From Pseudomonas fluorescens (GTDB lineage Bacteria > Pseudomonadota > Gammaproteobacteria > Pseudomonadales > Pseudomonadaceae): DNA of 64,000 bases. The notes beneath the pieces were generated by a model. That model searched no databases and had not been told where the DNA came from. It was given only the letters and a program-made list of their open reading frames with translations. Where the stretch lies: assembly GCF_900215245.1 (NCBI RefSeq), contig NZ_LT907842.1, positions 1,240,001 to 1,304,000 of the forward strand. The letters run 5' to 3'. Positions 40,682-49,545 of this stretch are shown here, in pieces. Position numbers and translations under genes: made by a program. How positions within the stretch are numbered: the first letter of the stretch is position 1; every line of letters starts with the position of its first letter.

Positions 40682-41757
40682 CTTTTGACGCCACACGCTA
40701 CACCGCTCAACTGCAAGACAAGGTCACGCGCCTGCGTGACCTGTTGGCACCCTTCGACGCGCCCGAGCCGCAGGTCTTCGATTCGCCGTTGCAGAACTTC
40801 CGCCTGCGGGCGGAGTTCCGCCTCTGGCGCGAAGGTGGTGAGCGCCACTACGCGATGTTTTCCCAGGACGACAAACGCACGCCGATCCTGATCGAAGCGT
40901 TCCCCATCGCCAGCCAACGCATCAACCAGTTGATGCCGCAACTCAAGGCTGCCTGGCAGGCCAGCGCCGCCCTGAGCCACAAGCTGTTCCAGGTGGAGTT
41001 CCTCACCACGTTGGCCGGCGACGCGATGATCACCCTGTGTTATCACCGCCCGTTGGACGAACATTGGCACACTGCGGCGAACAAGCTCGCTGCCGACTTG
41101 AATGTCAGCATCATCGGACGCTCCAAGGGCAAGCGCGATGTTATCGGCCACGATTACGTGGTTGAAAAGCTCGAGGTCGGCGGCCGCACCTTCAGCTATC
41201 GCCAACCGGAAGGTGCGTTTACCCAGCCCAACGGCACGGTGAACCAGAAGATGCTCAACTGGGCGTACGACGCCTTGGGTGATCGCCCGGATGATTTGTT
41301 GGAGCTGTATTGCGGCAACGGCAACTTCACCCTGCCGTTGGCTACCCGCGTGCGAAAAGTACTGGCCACCGAAATCAGCAAAACCTCGGTGAACGCAGCC
41401 CTGAGCAACCTCGATGAAAATGCGGTGGATAACGTCACCCTGGTGCGCCTCTCGGCCGAAGAACTTACCGAAGCACTTAACGAAGTGCGCCCGTTCCGCC
41501 GCCTGCACGGCATCGACCTGAAAAGCTACGAATTCGGGAGTGTCTTCGTCGACCCGCCGCGCGCGGGCATGGACCCGGACACTTGCGAACTGACCCGACG
41601 CTTCGACAACATCCTGTACATCTCCTGCAACCCGGAAACCCTGGCTGCGAACATTGCGCAACTGCACGACACGCACCGGATTACCCAGTGTGCGATGTTT
41701 GACCAGTTCCCGTGGACGCACCATATGGAATCCGGCGTGTTGTTGACCCGGCGTTAA
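40678..41757 (+). CDS. trmA: tRNA (uracil-54-C5)-methyltransferase TrmA
   Basis: This 359-residue SAM enzyme makes ribothymidine 54 in the T-loop of tRNA. It has the SAM motif [24 protein letters not shown], and the nucleophile C317 in YISCNPETL, then the general-base Glu in [11 protein letters not shown]. It lacks a 4Fe-4S TRAM domain, unlike RlmD. Convergent with the DUF2442 gene, with only 6 bases between the stops. Confidence 0.95.
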   Translation: MTFDATRYTAQLQDKVTRLRDLLAPFDAPEPQVFDSPLQNFRLRAEFRLWREGGERHYAMFSQDDKRTPILIEAFPIASQRINQLMPQLKAAWQASAALSHKLFQVEFLTTLAGDAMITLCYHRPLDEHWHTAANKLAADLNVSIIGRSKGKRDVIGHDYVVEKLEVGGRTFSYRQPEGAFTQPNGTVNQKMLNWAYDALGDRPDDLLELYCGNGNFTLPLATRVRKVLATEISKTSVNAALSNLDENAVDNVTLVRLSAEELTEALNEVRPFRRLHGIDLKSYEFGSVFVDPPRAGMDPDTCELTRRFDNILYISCNPETLAANIAQLHDTHRITQCAMFDQFPWTHHMESGVLLTRR

Positions 41758-41763
41758 ACACGC

Positions 41764-42204
41764 TCACGTCTCCTTGCGTGGCCGGCCGCCCTTCTTGCCA
41801 TTGGCTCGGGCGGCGGCGGACTTGGCGGCACTGCTTTTACGCCCGTTACGCGACGCCACCATGCTTGCAGCCAGGTCCATCAAGGGCTGGCTCGTAGCAA
41901 TCAGGCCACTGATGGAAACGTGCAAGTCGCGGGCTTCACAACACAGCGCCTTGCCACCGAACCCGACCTCCAGTTGCTGAAAGTCCTGCGCAGAAAACCC
42001 TTCGAATTCCGCAAGCCCGGCCACCGGCAGCACAATTCGGCAGCCATCGCCGAAGCCGATGGAAATGCAGTCGTCTGCGTAACGCACATCACTGGCATTG
42101 GCATACAAACGCTTCAGCTTGCGCCCACGCACGATGGCCTTGTCGATATCAGCCTCGGTGATCGGTAGATCAGGCAAGACTTTGGCTTTTACGATTTTTT
42201 TCAT
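41764..42204 (-). CDS. DUF2442 protein, putative antitoxin partner
   Basis: This 146-residue protein has a DUF2442 core (VRYADDCISIGFGDGCRIVLPVAGLAEFEGFS). Its long basic tail ends KSAAARANGKKGGRPRKET; KKGGRPRK is an AT-hook-like DNA-binding motif. The gene overlaps its partner (DUF4160) by four bases. DUF4160-DUF2442 pairs are suspected toxin-antitoxin systems, with the DNA-binding member in the antitoxin role, but I know of no proof. Confidence 0.8.
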   Translation of the reverse strand: MKKIVKAKVLPDLPITEADIDKAIVRGRKLKRLYANASDVRYADDCISIGFGDGCRIVLPVAGLAEFEGFSAQDFQQLEVGFGGKALCCEARDLHVSISGLIATSQPLMDLAASMVASRNGRKSSAAKSAAARANGKKGGRPRKET

Positions 42205-42629
42205 AAATCAATCTCCACGCAACCTGGCGCCCTCACCAGATTCAAAATGGTTCTCTGCCCAACGACATCGTGTCGGGCATTGGCGATCACATACACTCCA
42301 CGCCGAATGACTAACCCCGGCACCACCTCATCAGCATCCCAGTCCCAGGAATGGTTCTCCAGGCAGACCGTTTGCAGCTTCTGCCACCAGATCCTGCGCG
42401 CCCGCGCCAAATAATGCGGCTGCATGAGGGCCTGGCGAATACCTTCCAGAATCGCGCCCGCTGGCCGGCACCGTTCGGGGTTCACATCCCACAACGCCAC
42501 GCGTCCATCCAGAAAGCTGAAACGAAAGCGCGCATCCCATGCCTTTCCCTTGACATGAACATGAGGCGGGCAATGTTCGTCCCTGAGAAAAACCGCAATC
42601 ACATATCCTTTGTAAGCCCCTACTTTCAT
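42201..42629 (-). CDS. DUF4160 protein, putative toxin partner
   Basis: This 142-residue protein contains CPPHVHVKGKAWDARF, the family signature (PPHxHV). The C-terminal half (VPGLVIRRGVYVIANARHDVVGQRTILNLVRAPG) is longer than the usual short DUF4160 domain and may be an added module. The gene is first in a two-gene operon with the DUF2442 gene. Toxic activity is only inferred from pairing. Confidence 0.75.
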   Translation of the reverse strand: MKVGAYKGYVIAVFLRDEHCPPHVHVKGKAWDARFRFSFLDGRVALWDVNPERCRPAGAILEGIRQALMQPHYLARARRIWWQKLQTVCLENHSWDWDADEVVPGLVIRRGVYVIANARHDVVGQRTILNLVRAPGCVEIDL

Positions 42630-42804
42630 CGTAACCCATCCGTTAGGTTATTTTCTGTCAGGAAACACTTTTCCTCCTGCAGCCCGATAGCCGGCTGCAT
42701 GATCAGGGAGGTTTTTCACAGGTTAGTCGCGAAGGAGGAAGCGTCGAATAAGGTCTTGTAACCGCGCGTGGCCGTGTCTGGAGAACCGCCGTTACCGATT
42801 AACA

Positions 42805-42819
42805 GTTCGATAATCGAAC
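42805..42819. promoter_or_regulatory. PcaR/IclR-type operator upstream of the quinate operon
   Basis: GTTCGATAATCGAAC is a perfect 15-bp palindrome. It differs by one base from the PcaR site GTTCGATAATCGCAC that I recall from P. putida. It lies 18 bases before a likely -35 box (TTGACC, 42837-42842), a fitting place for an activator. Confidence 0.65.
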
Positions 42820-42836
42820 ATATCTGCGGCCACCAA

Positions 42837-42865
42837 TTGACCAAAGTAACCATTCAGTACATTTT
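42837..42865 (+). promoter_or_regulatory. Likely sigma-70 promoter of the aroQ operon
   Basis: TTGACC (42837-42842) is followed 17 bases later by CATTTT/ATTTTA. The -35 box is good, the -10 box weak, as expected for an activator-dependent promoter. Confidence 0.4.
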
Positions 42866-42877
42866 ATCTCCACAACC

Positions 42878-42886
42878 AATAATAAC
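42878..42886 (+). promoter_or_regulatory. Candidate Crc/Hfq motif before aroQ
   Basis: AATAATAAC is three A-R-N triplets directly before the GTGGAG ribosome-binding site. This is the sort of sequence to which Hfq/Crc bind in Pseudomonas catabolic mRNAs. Confidence 0.4.
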
Positions 42887-42902
42887 TGTGGAGACACTCC
42901 CT

Positions 42903-43343
42903 ATGCCGCCGATCGTGCTGGTACTCAACGGCCCCAATCTCAACCTGCTCGGTACCCGCGAGCCCGCTACCTACGGCTATGAAACCCTGGCCGACGTGGC
43001 TGCGCTGTGTGGCCGCAGCGCCGAAAAACTAGGCATGAAAATCGAATTCCGCCAGACCAACCACGAAGGCGAATTACTGGACTGGATCCACGGGGCCCGC
43101 GCCCGCTGCGCCGGGATCGTGATCAACCCGGCGGCCTGGACCCACACCTCGGTGGCGATTCGCGACGCATTGGTTGCCAGTGAAGTGCCAGTGATCGAAG
43201 TGCATTTATCCAACGTGCATGCGCGCGAGGCGTTTCGGCATCATTCCTTTGTCTCACCCATTGCCACCGCGGTACTCGCCGGGTTTGGCAGCCACGGCTA
43301 TCACCTCGCCCTGGAACATTTCAGCCACACGTTGAAAGGATGA
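42903..43343 (+). CDS. aroQ: Type II 3-dehydroquinate dehydratase (catabolic copy)
   Basis: This 146-residue enzyme converts 3-dehydroquinate to 3-dehydroshikimate. The lid motif [17 protein letters not shown] carries R19 and Y24, and [15 protein letters not shown] and [17 protein letters not shown] hold substrate-contact and catalytic His residues. I use ATG 42903, with GTGGAG upstream; the frame from 42768 is longer without support. Its position with quinate/shikimate dehydrogenase and quiC makes it the catabolic copy (like P. aeruginosa aroQ2). Confidence 0.92.
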   Translation: MPPIVLVLNGPNLNLLGTREPATYGYETLADVAALCGRSAEKLGMKIEFRQTNHEGELLDWIHGARARCAGIVINPAAWTHTSVAIRDALVASEVPVIEVHLSNVHAREAFRHHSFVSPIATAVLAGFGSHGYHLALEHFSHTLKG

Positions 43344-44203
43344 GCCCGATGAAACCGCGCATCCTCGCCGGCCTGATCGGCTCAGGCATCCAGGCCTCCC
43401 GTACACCCGCCTTGCATGAGCAGGAAGGTGACGCCCAAGGCCTGCGCTATTTGTATCGCCTGATCGATCTGGAGCCACTGCAACTGAGCATCGACGCGCT
43501 GCCCGACCTGCTGAAGGCGGCCGAGTTGATGCAGTTCACCGGGTTGAACATTACCTACCCATGCAAGCAGGCGATCCTGCCGCTGCTCGATGAATTATCC
43601 GACGAGGCCCGGGGCATTGGGGCGGTTAACACGGTGGTATTCAAGGCAGGCAAACGCATCGGCCACAACACCGATTGCCTGGGGTTCGCCGAAGGTTTTC
43701 GCAGAAACTTGAATGACGTCGACCGCCACCGTGTCGTCCAGATGGGTGCTGGCGGTGCAGGCGCAGCGGTGGCTCATGCGCTGCTGGCCGAAGGCGTGGA
43801 GCACTTGAGTATTTTCGACGTCGACGCCAACCGTGCCCGCGACCTTGTGGATAACCTTGCGCGGCGGTTCGGGGCCAGTCGCGCGCAGGTCGGCCGCCAC
43901 CTGGAAAACGCCATGGCCGAGGCAGACGGTTTGGTCAACACCACCCCGATGGGCATGGCCAAGCTGCCCGGCACACCGGTGCCGCCTGCCCTGTTACGGG
44001 CTGAGTTATGGGTCGCGGAAATCGTGTATTTCCCACTGGAAACCGAGCTGCTACGCAGCGCTCGCGCCTTGGGCTGCCGTACGCTGGATGGCGGCAACAT
44101 GGCGGTGTTTCAGGCCGTGAAGGCGTTTGAATTGTTCAGTGGCGAAGTGCCGGATGCGCAAAGGATGCTGGCGCATTTTCAGAGCATGAACACCTCGCAG
44201 TAG
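43340..44203 (+). CDS. NAD-type quinate/shikimate dehydrogenase (RifI2 group)
   Basis: This 287-residue SDH-superfamily enzyme has the substrate site with catalytic K76 (NITYPCKQ) and D112 (HNTDCLGF), and the dinucleotide motif GAGGAG at 136-141. D160 at the end of the second beta strand (SIFDVD) favours NAD over NADP, which suits a catabolic oxidation of quinate or shikimate rather than aromatic amino-acid synthesis. It overlaps aroQ (ATGA); an alternative start is ATG 43349. Confidence 0.85.
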   Translation: MSPMKPRILAGLIGSGIQASRTPALHEQEGDAQGLRYLYRLIDLEPLQLSIDALPDLLKAAELMQFTGLNITYPCKQAILPLLDELSDEARGIGAVNTVVFKAGKRIGHNTDCLGFAEGFRRNLNDVDRHRVVQMGAGGAGAAVAHALLAEGVEHLSIFDVDANRARDLVDNLARRFGASRAQVGRHLENAMAEADGLVNTTPMGMAKLPGTPVPPALLRAELWVAEIVYFPLETELLRSARALGCRTLDGGNMAVFQAVKAFELFSGEVPDAQRMLAHFQSMNTSQ

Positions 44204-44218
44204 AAACCCAATGCAACT

Positions 44219-44240
44219 GTGGGAGCGGGCTTGCTCGCTC
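44219..44240. repeat. Solo REP half-element
   Basis: A single GAGCGGGCTTGCTCGC copy without its inverted partner lies between the dehydrogenase and TetR genes, which converge. Confidence 0.8.
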
Positions 44241-44262
44241 CACATCCGGTTCCGCGGTGTCC

Positions 44263-44928
44263 TCAAGCCTGCAGGTAACGCATCACCGATTCACAAATCA
44301 TCTCGCGATGACGCTGTTTGACGGCCTCATCCGACAGTTCGATCTGAAAAATCTCACTGAACGTATGGCGATTGGACACGCGGTAAAAGCTGAATGAGTT
44401 GATCAGCAAATGCACGTCCAACGGGTTCAATCCTTGGCGAAATACGCCCATCTCAGCCCCCCGCCGCAACGTGGCCCCCAGCGCTTCGAGGATGTTGCTG
44501 TTCATTGCCTTGATCGAATCCGAGCGCTTTACGAACTCGGCGTTGTTGATATTTTCGATACTGACAATACGCACGAAGTCCACGTTCTGGTCGTGGTGAT
44601 CAAAGGTGAACTCCACCAGCCTGCGAATCGCTTCACGCGGCTCCAGGGCCGTGAGGTTCATGCGGGTTTCCGTGTTGCGAATATCGCCGTAGAGCTTTTC
44701 CAGCACCTCGATGTACAACTGCTCCTTGCTGCCGAAGTAGTAGTAGATCATGCGTTTCGAGGTATGAATGCGCTCGGCAATCGCATCCACGCGAGCACCG
44801 GACAGGCCCTGTTGAACAAACTCGACAATGGCTTCCTGCAGTATATTTTCGCGGGTCTTTTCCGGATTGTTCTTACGACTCTTGCGCGGTGCGTCTGACA
44901 CCGCGGGGAGATCGGGACTCGAGGTCAT
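44263..44928 (-). CDS. TetR-family regulator of the quinate cluster
   Basis: This 221-residue regulator has a TetR N-terminal HTH (TRENILQEAIVEFVQQGLSGARVDAIAERIHTSKRMIYYYFGSKEQLY, shown in two pieces: TRENILQEAIVEFVQQG and VDAIAERIHTSKRMIYYYFG). The C-terminal part is the TetR_C-type ligand domain. I use ATG 44928; longer frames add low-quality sequence. It lies between the catabolic genes as in P. aeruginosa PA0243. A 16-bp dyad in the quiC/MFS intergenic region is its likely target. Confidence 0.85.
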   Translation of the reverse strand: MTSSPDLPAVSDAPRKSRKNNPEKTRENILQEAIVEFVQQGLSGARVDAIAERIHTSKRMIYYYFGSKEQLYIEVLEKLYGDIRNTETRMNLTALEPREAIRRLVEFTFDHHDQNVDFVRIVSIENINNAEFVKRSDSIKAMNSNILEALGATLRRGAEMGVFRQGLNPLDVHLLINSFSFYRVSNRHTFSEIFQIELSDEAVKQRHREMICESVMRYLQA

Positions 44929-45004
44929 GGTGCGCTCACGGCCATTGTTATGCAGGCCGTGATTATGGGCCGCGGCGCTCTCTGAAGGAAGCACCTGTCA
45001 GCCG

Positions 45005-46906
45005 TTACAACCGAGCCTGGCGTGCTGCGCCGCTGCGGGACTTGGCCATCGCCGCCAGGCGCACCGCCACGTTGGCCGCGCCATAACCGGCATAGCCATT
45101 TTTGCGCTGGATGATCTCAAAGAAAAACCGCCCTTCGAACGGCTCGGTGTAGACATGAAACAACTCACCGCCTTGTGCGTCACGGTCGTACAGCACGTTG
45201 TAGTACGCCAGCTCGCTGAGGAACTCGTCGTCGAAATCAAACCGCGCCGCCAGGTCGTCGTAATAGTTGAGCGGGATATCCAGCAACGGCACGCCCGCCT
45301 CTTTGGCGCGGCTCACCTCCGCGAAAATGTCCGCACAGTCGAAGGCAATGTGATGCACACCCGAGCCGCGATAACTCGACAGCGCGTGGGAAATCGCGGT
45401 GTTGCGGTTCTCGGAAATATTCAACGGCAGGCGAATCGAACTGCAGCGGCTGCGCAACGCGCGGCTTTTTACCAAGCCGTAGGGGTCGGGGAGCACCACT
45501 TCGTCATCGGCTTCGAAGTCCAGCAGGCTCTTGTAGAACAGCACCCAGCTGTCGAGGCTGTCGGCCGGCAGCGCCATGGCCATATGGTCGATGCGCAACA
45601 GGCCGCCACTTGAGGCAGTGGCCGGTTGCAGGTTGAAGTCGGTGTCGTATAGCCCGCCCTCACTCTGGTCCACCAGGTAAATCAGGCTGCCGTCCGGCGC
45701 ACGGACGGCCGCCAGCTCAAGCTCGTTGGGGCCGACCAGCCCGCGATAGGGCTGCCCCTTATAGGCCACCGCCCGCTCCAAGGCTTTTGCGCTGTCCTTG
45801 ACCCGAATCGCTGTGGCGCATAAAGACGGCCCGTGGGCGTCGAAAAAGTTATGGGCGAAGGAATAAGGTTCACAGTTGAGAATCAGGTTGATATCACCCT
45901 GGCGCAACAGGCTGACACTTTTGGACCGGTGCTGCCCGGCCTTGACGAAACCCAGGCGTTCCAGCCAGTGAGTCAGTTTGGCGCCGAGGCTTTCATCCAC
46001 GGCAAACTCAAGAAATTCGATGCCGTCGTATTCGCTGGCGGCCGGGGTTTCAAACAAGATGTCCACCGGTGCAGCTGGTTGTTCCTGCGCCAGGCGTTGA
46101 CGGGTTTTCTCTTCCAGATACAGCAGCGAGCGCAAGCCATCCGCCGCGTTCGCTCGGGTCGGCGCCGCGCGGAAACCATCATTGAAAATTTCCAGGGACA
46201 ACGGCCCGGTGTAACCCGTCTTGATAATCGGCGCCAGGAACCCCGCCAAATCAAATTCGCCCTGCCCTGGGAAACAGCGGAAATGTCGACTCCACTCCAG
46301 CACATCCATGGCCAGGATCGGTGCGTCAGCCATTTGCACAAAAAAGATCTTGTCACCGGGGATCTCGGCGATGGCGCTTGGGTCACCCTTCAGCGACAGC
46401 GTGTGGAAGCTGTCGAGCAACACGCCAAGGCTCGGGTGATCGACCTGACGCACCAGGTTCCACACCTGCTGCCAGGTGTTCACGTGCTTGCCCCAGGCCA
46501 GTGCTTCGTAACCAATACGCAGGCCACGGCGACCGGCGTGCTCCGCCAAAAGGCCGAGGTCATCCAGTAGAATGCGTTCATCGCCCACGCAATCGGCCGA
46601 GGCATTGCTGCACACCAGCACCAGGTCGGTGCCCAGTTCCTGCATCAAATCGAACTTGCGCTCGGCGCGCTCCAGGTTGCGTGCCAGGCGATCACGGCGA
46701 CAGCCTTCAAAGTCGCGAAACGGCTGGAACAACGTGATGGCAATGCCGAGGTCGGCACACATTTGTTTAACTTCGCGCGGGCTGCCGTCGTAATACAACA
46801 GGTCGTTCTCGAAGATCTCAACCCCATCAAACCCGGCGGCGGCAATGGCTTCAAGCTTTTCCGGCAGGGTACCGCTCAAGGAAACGGTGGCAATGGAACG
46901 TTGCAT
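45005..46906 (-). CDS. quiC: 3-Dehydroshikimate dehydratase QuiC (DSD-HPPD fusion)
   Basis: This 633-residue protein joins an N-terminal TIM-barrel (sugar-phosphate-isomerase-like) 3-dehydroshikimate dehydratase to a C-terminal hydroxyphenylpyruvate-dioxygenase-like domain. Metal-ligand candidates in the first half include YEALAWGKH, LLDSFH, FFVQMAD and LEIFNDG; in the second half IDHMAMAL, GVHHIAFDC and FFFEIIQR provide the His-His-Glu site. The first domain makes protocatechuate; the role of the second is not settled. I use ATG 46906 (MQRSIATVSLSG). Architecture equals P. putida and P. aeruginosa QuiC1. Confidence 0.9.
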   Translation of the reverse strand: MQRSIATVSLSGTLPEKLEAIAAAGFDGVEIFENDLLYYDGSPREVKQMCADLGIAITLFQPFRDFEGCRRDRLARNLERAERKFDLMQELGTDLVLVCSNASADCVGDERILLDDLGLLAEHAGRRGLRIGYEALAWGKHVNTWQQVWNLVRQVDHPSLGVLLDSFHTLSLKGDPSAIAEIPGDKIFFVQMADAPILAMDVLEWSRHFRCFPGQGEFDLAGFLAPIIKTGYTGPLSLEIFNDGFRAAPTRANAADGLRSLLYLEEKTRQRLAQEQPAAPVDILFETPAASEYDGIEFLEFAVDESLGAKLTHWLERLGFVKAGQHRSKSVSLLRQGDINLILNCEPYSFAHNFFDAHGPSLCATAIRVKDSAKALERAVAYKGQPYRGLVGPNELELAAVRAPDGSLIYLVDQSEGGLYDTDFNLQPATASSGGLLRIDHMAMALPADSLDSWVLFYKSLLDFEADDEVVLPDPYGLVKSRALRSRCSSIRLPLNISENRNTAISHALSSYRGSGVHHIAFDCADIFAEVSRAKEAGVPLLDIPLNYYDDLAARFDFDDEFLSELAYYNVLYDRDAQGGELFHVYTEPFEGRFFFEIIQRKNGYAGYGAANVAVRLAAMAKSRSGAARQARL

Positions 46907-46976
46907 AAGGCGACTCCCGGCAGTTGTTATTTGCGGCAAATTATTCGCCCCTAGCCTACACGCAGCAATTAAAATG

Positions 46977-46992
46977 TACGAACCGGTTAGTT
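46977..46992. promoter_or_regulatory. TetR-type dyad between quiC and the MFS gene
   Basis: TACGAACCGGTTAGTT has the central AACCGGTT palindrome and outer TAC/GT-T arms, as in many TetR operators. It lies 70 bases from quiC and 140 from the MFS start. Confidence 0.6.
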
Positions 46993-47131
46993 TTTCGTGC
47001 GATTACCGAACACTATGCCCGTTTGGCGAATTGACGGTTTTTTAACCGCTGCGCACCATCGACGACGCAACCTTCACAGAAAAAAAGACCCAGAACACAC
47101 CATAAAAATTTCAAAAAACGGGTACGACCTC

Positions 47132-48466
47132 ATGCCTCTGCAAAACTCCGCCCTGGCCGCGCGCCCGGGCAACCCGCACGCCGGCATCGGCGACAAAATC
47201 CGTGGCGCAATGGCCGTGGGTAAAACTCGCTGGGGCATGCTGGCCCTGGTGTTCTTCGCCACCACCCTCAACTACATCGACCGCGCCGCCCTGGGCGTGA
47301 TGCAACCGATCCTGGCCAAAGAGATGAGCTGGACGGCGATGGATTACGCCAACATCAACTTCTGGTTCCAGGTCGGCTACGCCATCGGCTTTGTGCTGCA
47401 AGGTCGCTTGATCGACCGCGTCGGCGTGAAGCGCGTGTTCTTCTGCGCCGTGCTGTTATGGAGCCTGGCAACCGGCGCCCACGGCCTGGCCACCTCGGCC
47501 GTCGGCTTTATGGTGTGCCGTTTCATCCTCGGCCTGACCGAAGCCGCCAACTACCCGGCTTGCGTCAAGACCACACGGTTGTGGTTCCCGGCCGGTGAAC
47601 GCGCGGTGGCTACCGGTATCTTCAATGCCGGCACCAACGTGGGCGCAATGATGACGCCGATGCTGCTGCCACTGATCCTCCATGTCTGGGGCTGGCAGGC
47701 AGCGTTCCTGTGCATGGCGTCGCTGGGCGCAATCTGGCTGGTGTTCTGGGGTTTGAAGTACTACAACCCGGAAGACCATCCAACGGCCAAACAATCCGAA
47801 TTGGACTACGTGCAACAGGAGTCCGAACCGGAACAACCGAGCGTGCCTTTCAGCCGCATCCTGCGCATGCGTGGCACCTGGGCCTTCGCCCTCGCCTATG
47901 CGATGACCGCACCGGTGTTCTGGTTCTACCTGTATTGGCTGCCGCCGTTCTTGAACCAGCAATACAACCTGGGCATCAACGTGACGCAGATGGGGATCCC
48001 GCTGATCATCATTTACCTGACAGCGGACTTCGGCAGCGTGGGTGGGGGGATTCTGTCGTCATTCCTGATCGGCCGCGGGATGAATGCAATCAAGGCGCGG
48101 CTGTTGTCGATGCTGCTGTTTGCCTGCTGCATCGTCGGCGTGATCATGGCGGCCGGCTCCAGCCAGTTGTGGGTCGCGGTGTTTGCCATCTCCCTGGCCA
48201 TCGGCGCGCACCAGGCCTGGACCGCCAACATCTGGAGCCTGGTGATGGACTACACGCCCAAGCACATGATGAGCACAGTGTTCGGTTTCGGCGGTATGTG
48301 CGCGGCCATCGGCGGCATGTTCATGACCCAGATCGTCGGCCATATCCTTACGGTGACCAACAATAACTACACCGTGCTGTTCACCCTGATCCCGGCGATG
48401 TACTTCATTGCGCTGACCTGGATGTACTTCATGGCACCGCGCAAGATTCCTACCGTCGACGTTTGA
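47132..48466 (+). CDS. MFS transporter (ACS family), probable quinate/shikimate importer
   Basis: This 444-residue transporter has 12 helices and ACS-family text: ATTLNYIDRAALGVMQP in helix 1, QGRLIDRVGVKRVFF in the loop, and LGLTEAANYPACVKTTRLWF in helix 4. It is divergent from quiC, so it probably imports quinate, shikimate or dehydroshikimate. ATG 47132 has GGGTACGACC upstream; the longer frame from 46997 crosses the promoter region. Its substrate is inferred from context. Confidence 0.83.
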   Translation: MPLQNSALAARPGNPHAGIGDKIRGAMAVGKTRWGMLALVFFATTLNYIDRAALGVMQPILAKEMSWTAMDYANINFWFQVGYAIGFVLQGRLIDRVGVKRVFFCAVLLWSLATGAHGLATSAVGFMVCRFILGLTEAANYPACVKTTRLWFPAGERAVATGIFNAGTNVGAMMTPMLLPLILHVWGWQAAFLCMASLGAIWLVFWGLKYYNPEDHPTAKQSELDYVQQESEPEQPSVPFSRILRMRGTWAFALAYAMTAPVFWFYLYWLPPFLNQQYNLGINVTQMGIPLIIIYLTADFGSVGGGILSSFLIGRGMNAIKARLLSMLLFACCIVGVIMAAGSSQLWVAVFAISLAIGAHQAWTANIWSLVMDYTPKHMMSTVFGFGGMCAAIGGMFMTQIVGHILTVTNNNYTVLFTLIPAMYFIALTWMYFMAPRKIPTVDV

Positions 48467-48467
48467 C

Positions 48468-49346
48468 TCACCGACGCCGCTGCTGCCAGGCAGCGGCCAA
48501 CCCACTCATGCAGATCACCCCGATGCCGACCACCGTGGTCAAGTCGGGGGTATGGTTGAACACCAGCCAGCCCAACAACCCCGCGAACACGATCTGGCAG
48601 TAGCCGAACGGCGCCAGCAAGGCCGGCGCCGCGAAGCGGAACGCCTGGGTCAGCAGCAAGTGCGCCGTCATCCCGCAAGTGCCCAGCGCCAGCATCAACA
48701 CACCGTGCCACAGCGTAGGGAGCTGCCAGAAGAATGGCACCAGCGCGCTCATCACCAAGGTATTGCACAGGCCGGCGAAGAAGTTACTGGTGGTTGGGGT
48801 GTCGTATTTGCTCAAGATGCGTGTGAGCAGTTGGTAGAAACAGAAGAACAGCGCCGAACACAGCGGCAGCAACACGGCCGGTGTGAACAACTCGCCGCCC
48901 GGGTGGATGATGATCAGCACCCCGATAAACCCGCAGATCACCGCCAGCCATTGACCACGCGTCACGCGCTCACCGAGCAACGGCACGGACAGCGCCGTCA
49001 CCAGGATCGGCGCCAGGAAGTTCACCGCCGTGGCTTCCGCCAACGGGATGTAATGCAGCGCCGCAGTAAAGAACAGGCTTGTGCCCAACAGGCACAAGGC
49101 CCGCACCACCTGCATCCCCGGGCGCTTGCTGCGCAGCACACGCAGGCCCGATTGCGGCAGGAAGATCCCGGCCATCAGCAAGGTGTGCACCAGGTAACGC
49201 GCCCACACCACCATCACTATCGGATAAAACCCGGCCAGGTATTTGGACAAGGCGTCGTGGCTGGAAAACAGAAACGTCGCCACCACAATCAGCAGGATGC
49301 CTTTGAAAGGATGGTTGACGCCGGAAAGTGGGGTGCTGACAGTCAT
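48468..49346 (-). CDS. EamA/DMT-family exporter
   Basis: This 292-residue membrane protein has ten predicted helices arranged as two EamA repeats (about residues 15-145 and 155-285). The N-terminal text FKGILLIVVATFLFSSHDALSKYLAGFYPIVMVVWARY is typical. It is convergent with the MFS importer and has a 1-base gap from it, so the two share no promoter. Substrate unknown, perhaps amino acids or metabolites. Confidence 0.83.
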   Translation of the reverse strand: MTVSTPLSGVNHPFKGILLIVVATFLFSSHDALSKYLAGFYPIVMVVWARYLVHTLLMAGIFLPQSGLRVLRSKRPGMQVVRALCLLGTSLFFTAALHYIPLAEATAVNFLAPILVTALSVPLLGERVTRGQWLAVICGFIGVLIIIHPGGELFTPAVLLPLCSALFFCFYQLLTRILSKYDTPTTSNFFAGLCNTLVMSALVPFFWQLPTLWHGVLMLALGTCGMTAHLLLTQAFRFAAPALLAPFGYCQIVFAGLLGWLVFNHTPDLTTVVGIGVICMSGLAAAWQQRRR

Positions 49347-49545
49347 TTAATTCTCTTGCATGGCGGGCTGAACGCTGAGCATTGAACGCGGTAGCACTCA
49401 ACCCGGTAATCTAGCAGCTGGGCCGTAGTCTGCCCCAAGAGCATAACCAAACAGCGTGCGAACAGCGCACTAAATCACGGGATTTGAGTCCAACGCTGCA
49501 CGTTAGCCCGCGCGTTGCACACTTTTTAACCAAGGCCTTGCCGCT

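Noticed and set aside
39371..40696. 441-residue frame on the - strand
   Set aside because: Antisense of the purine permease; composition is that of a shadow frame.
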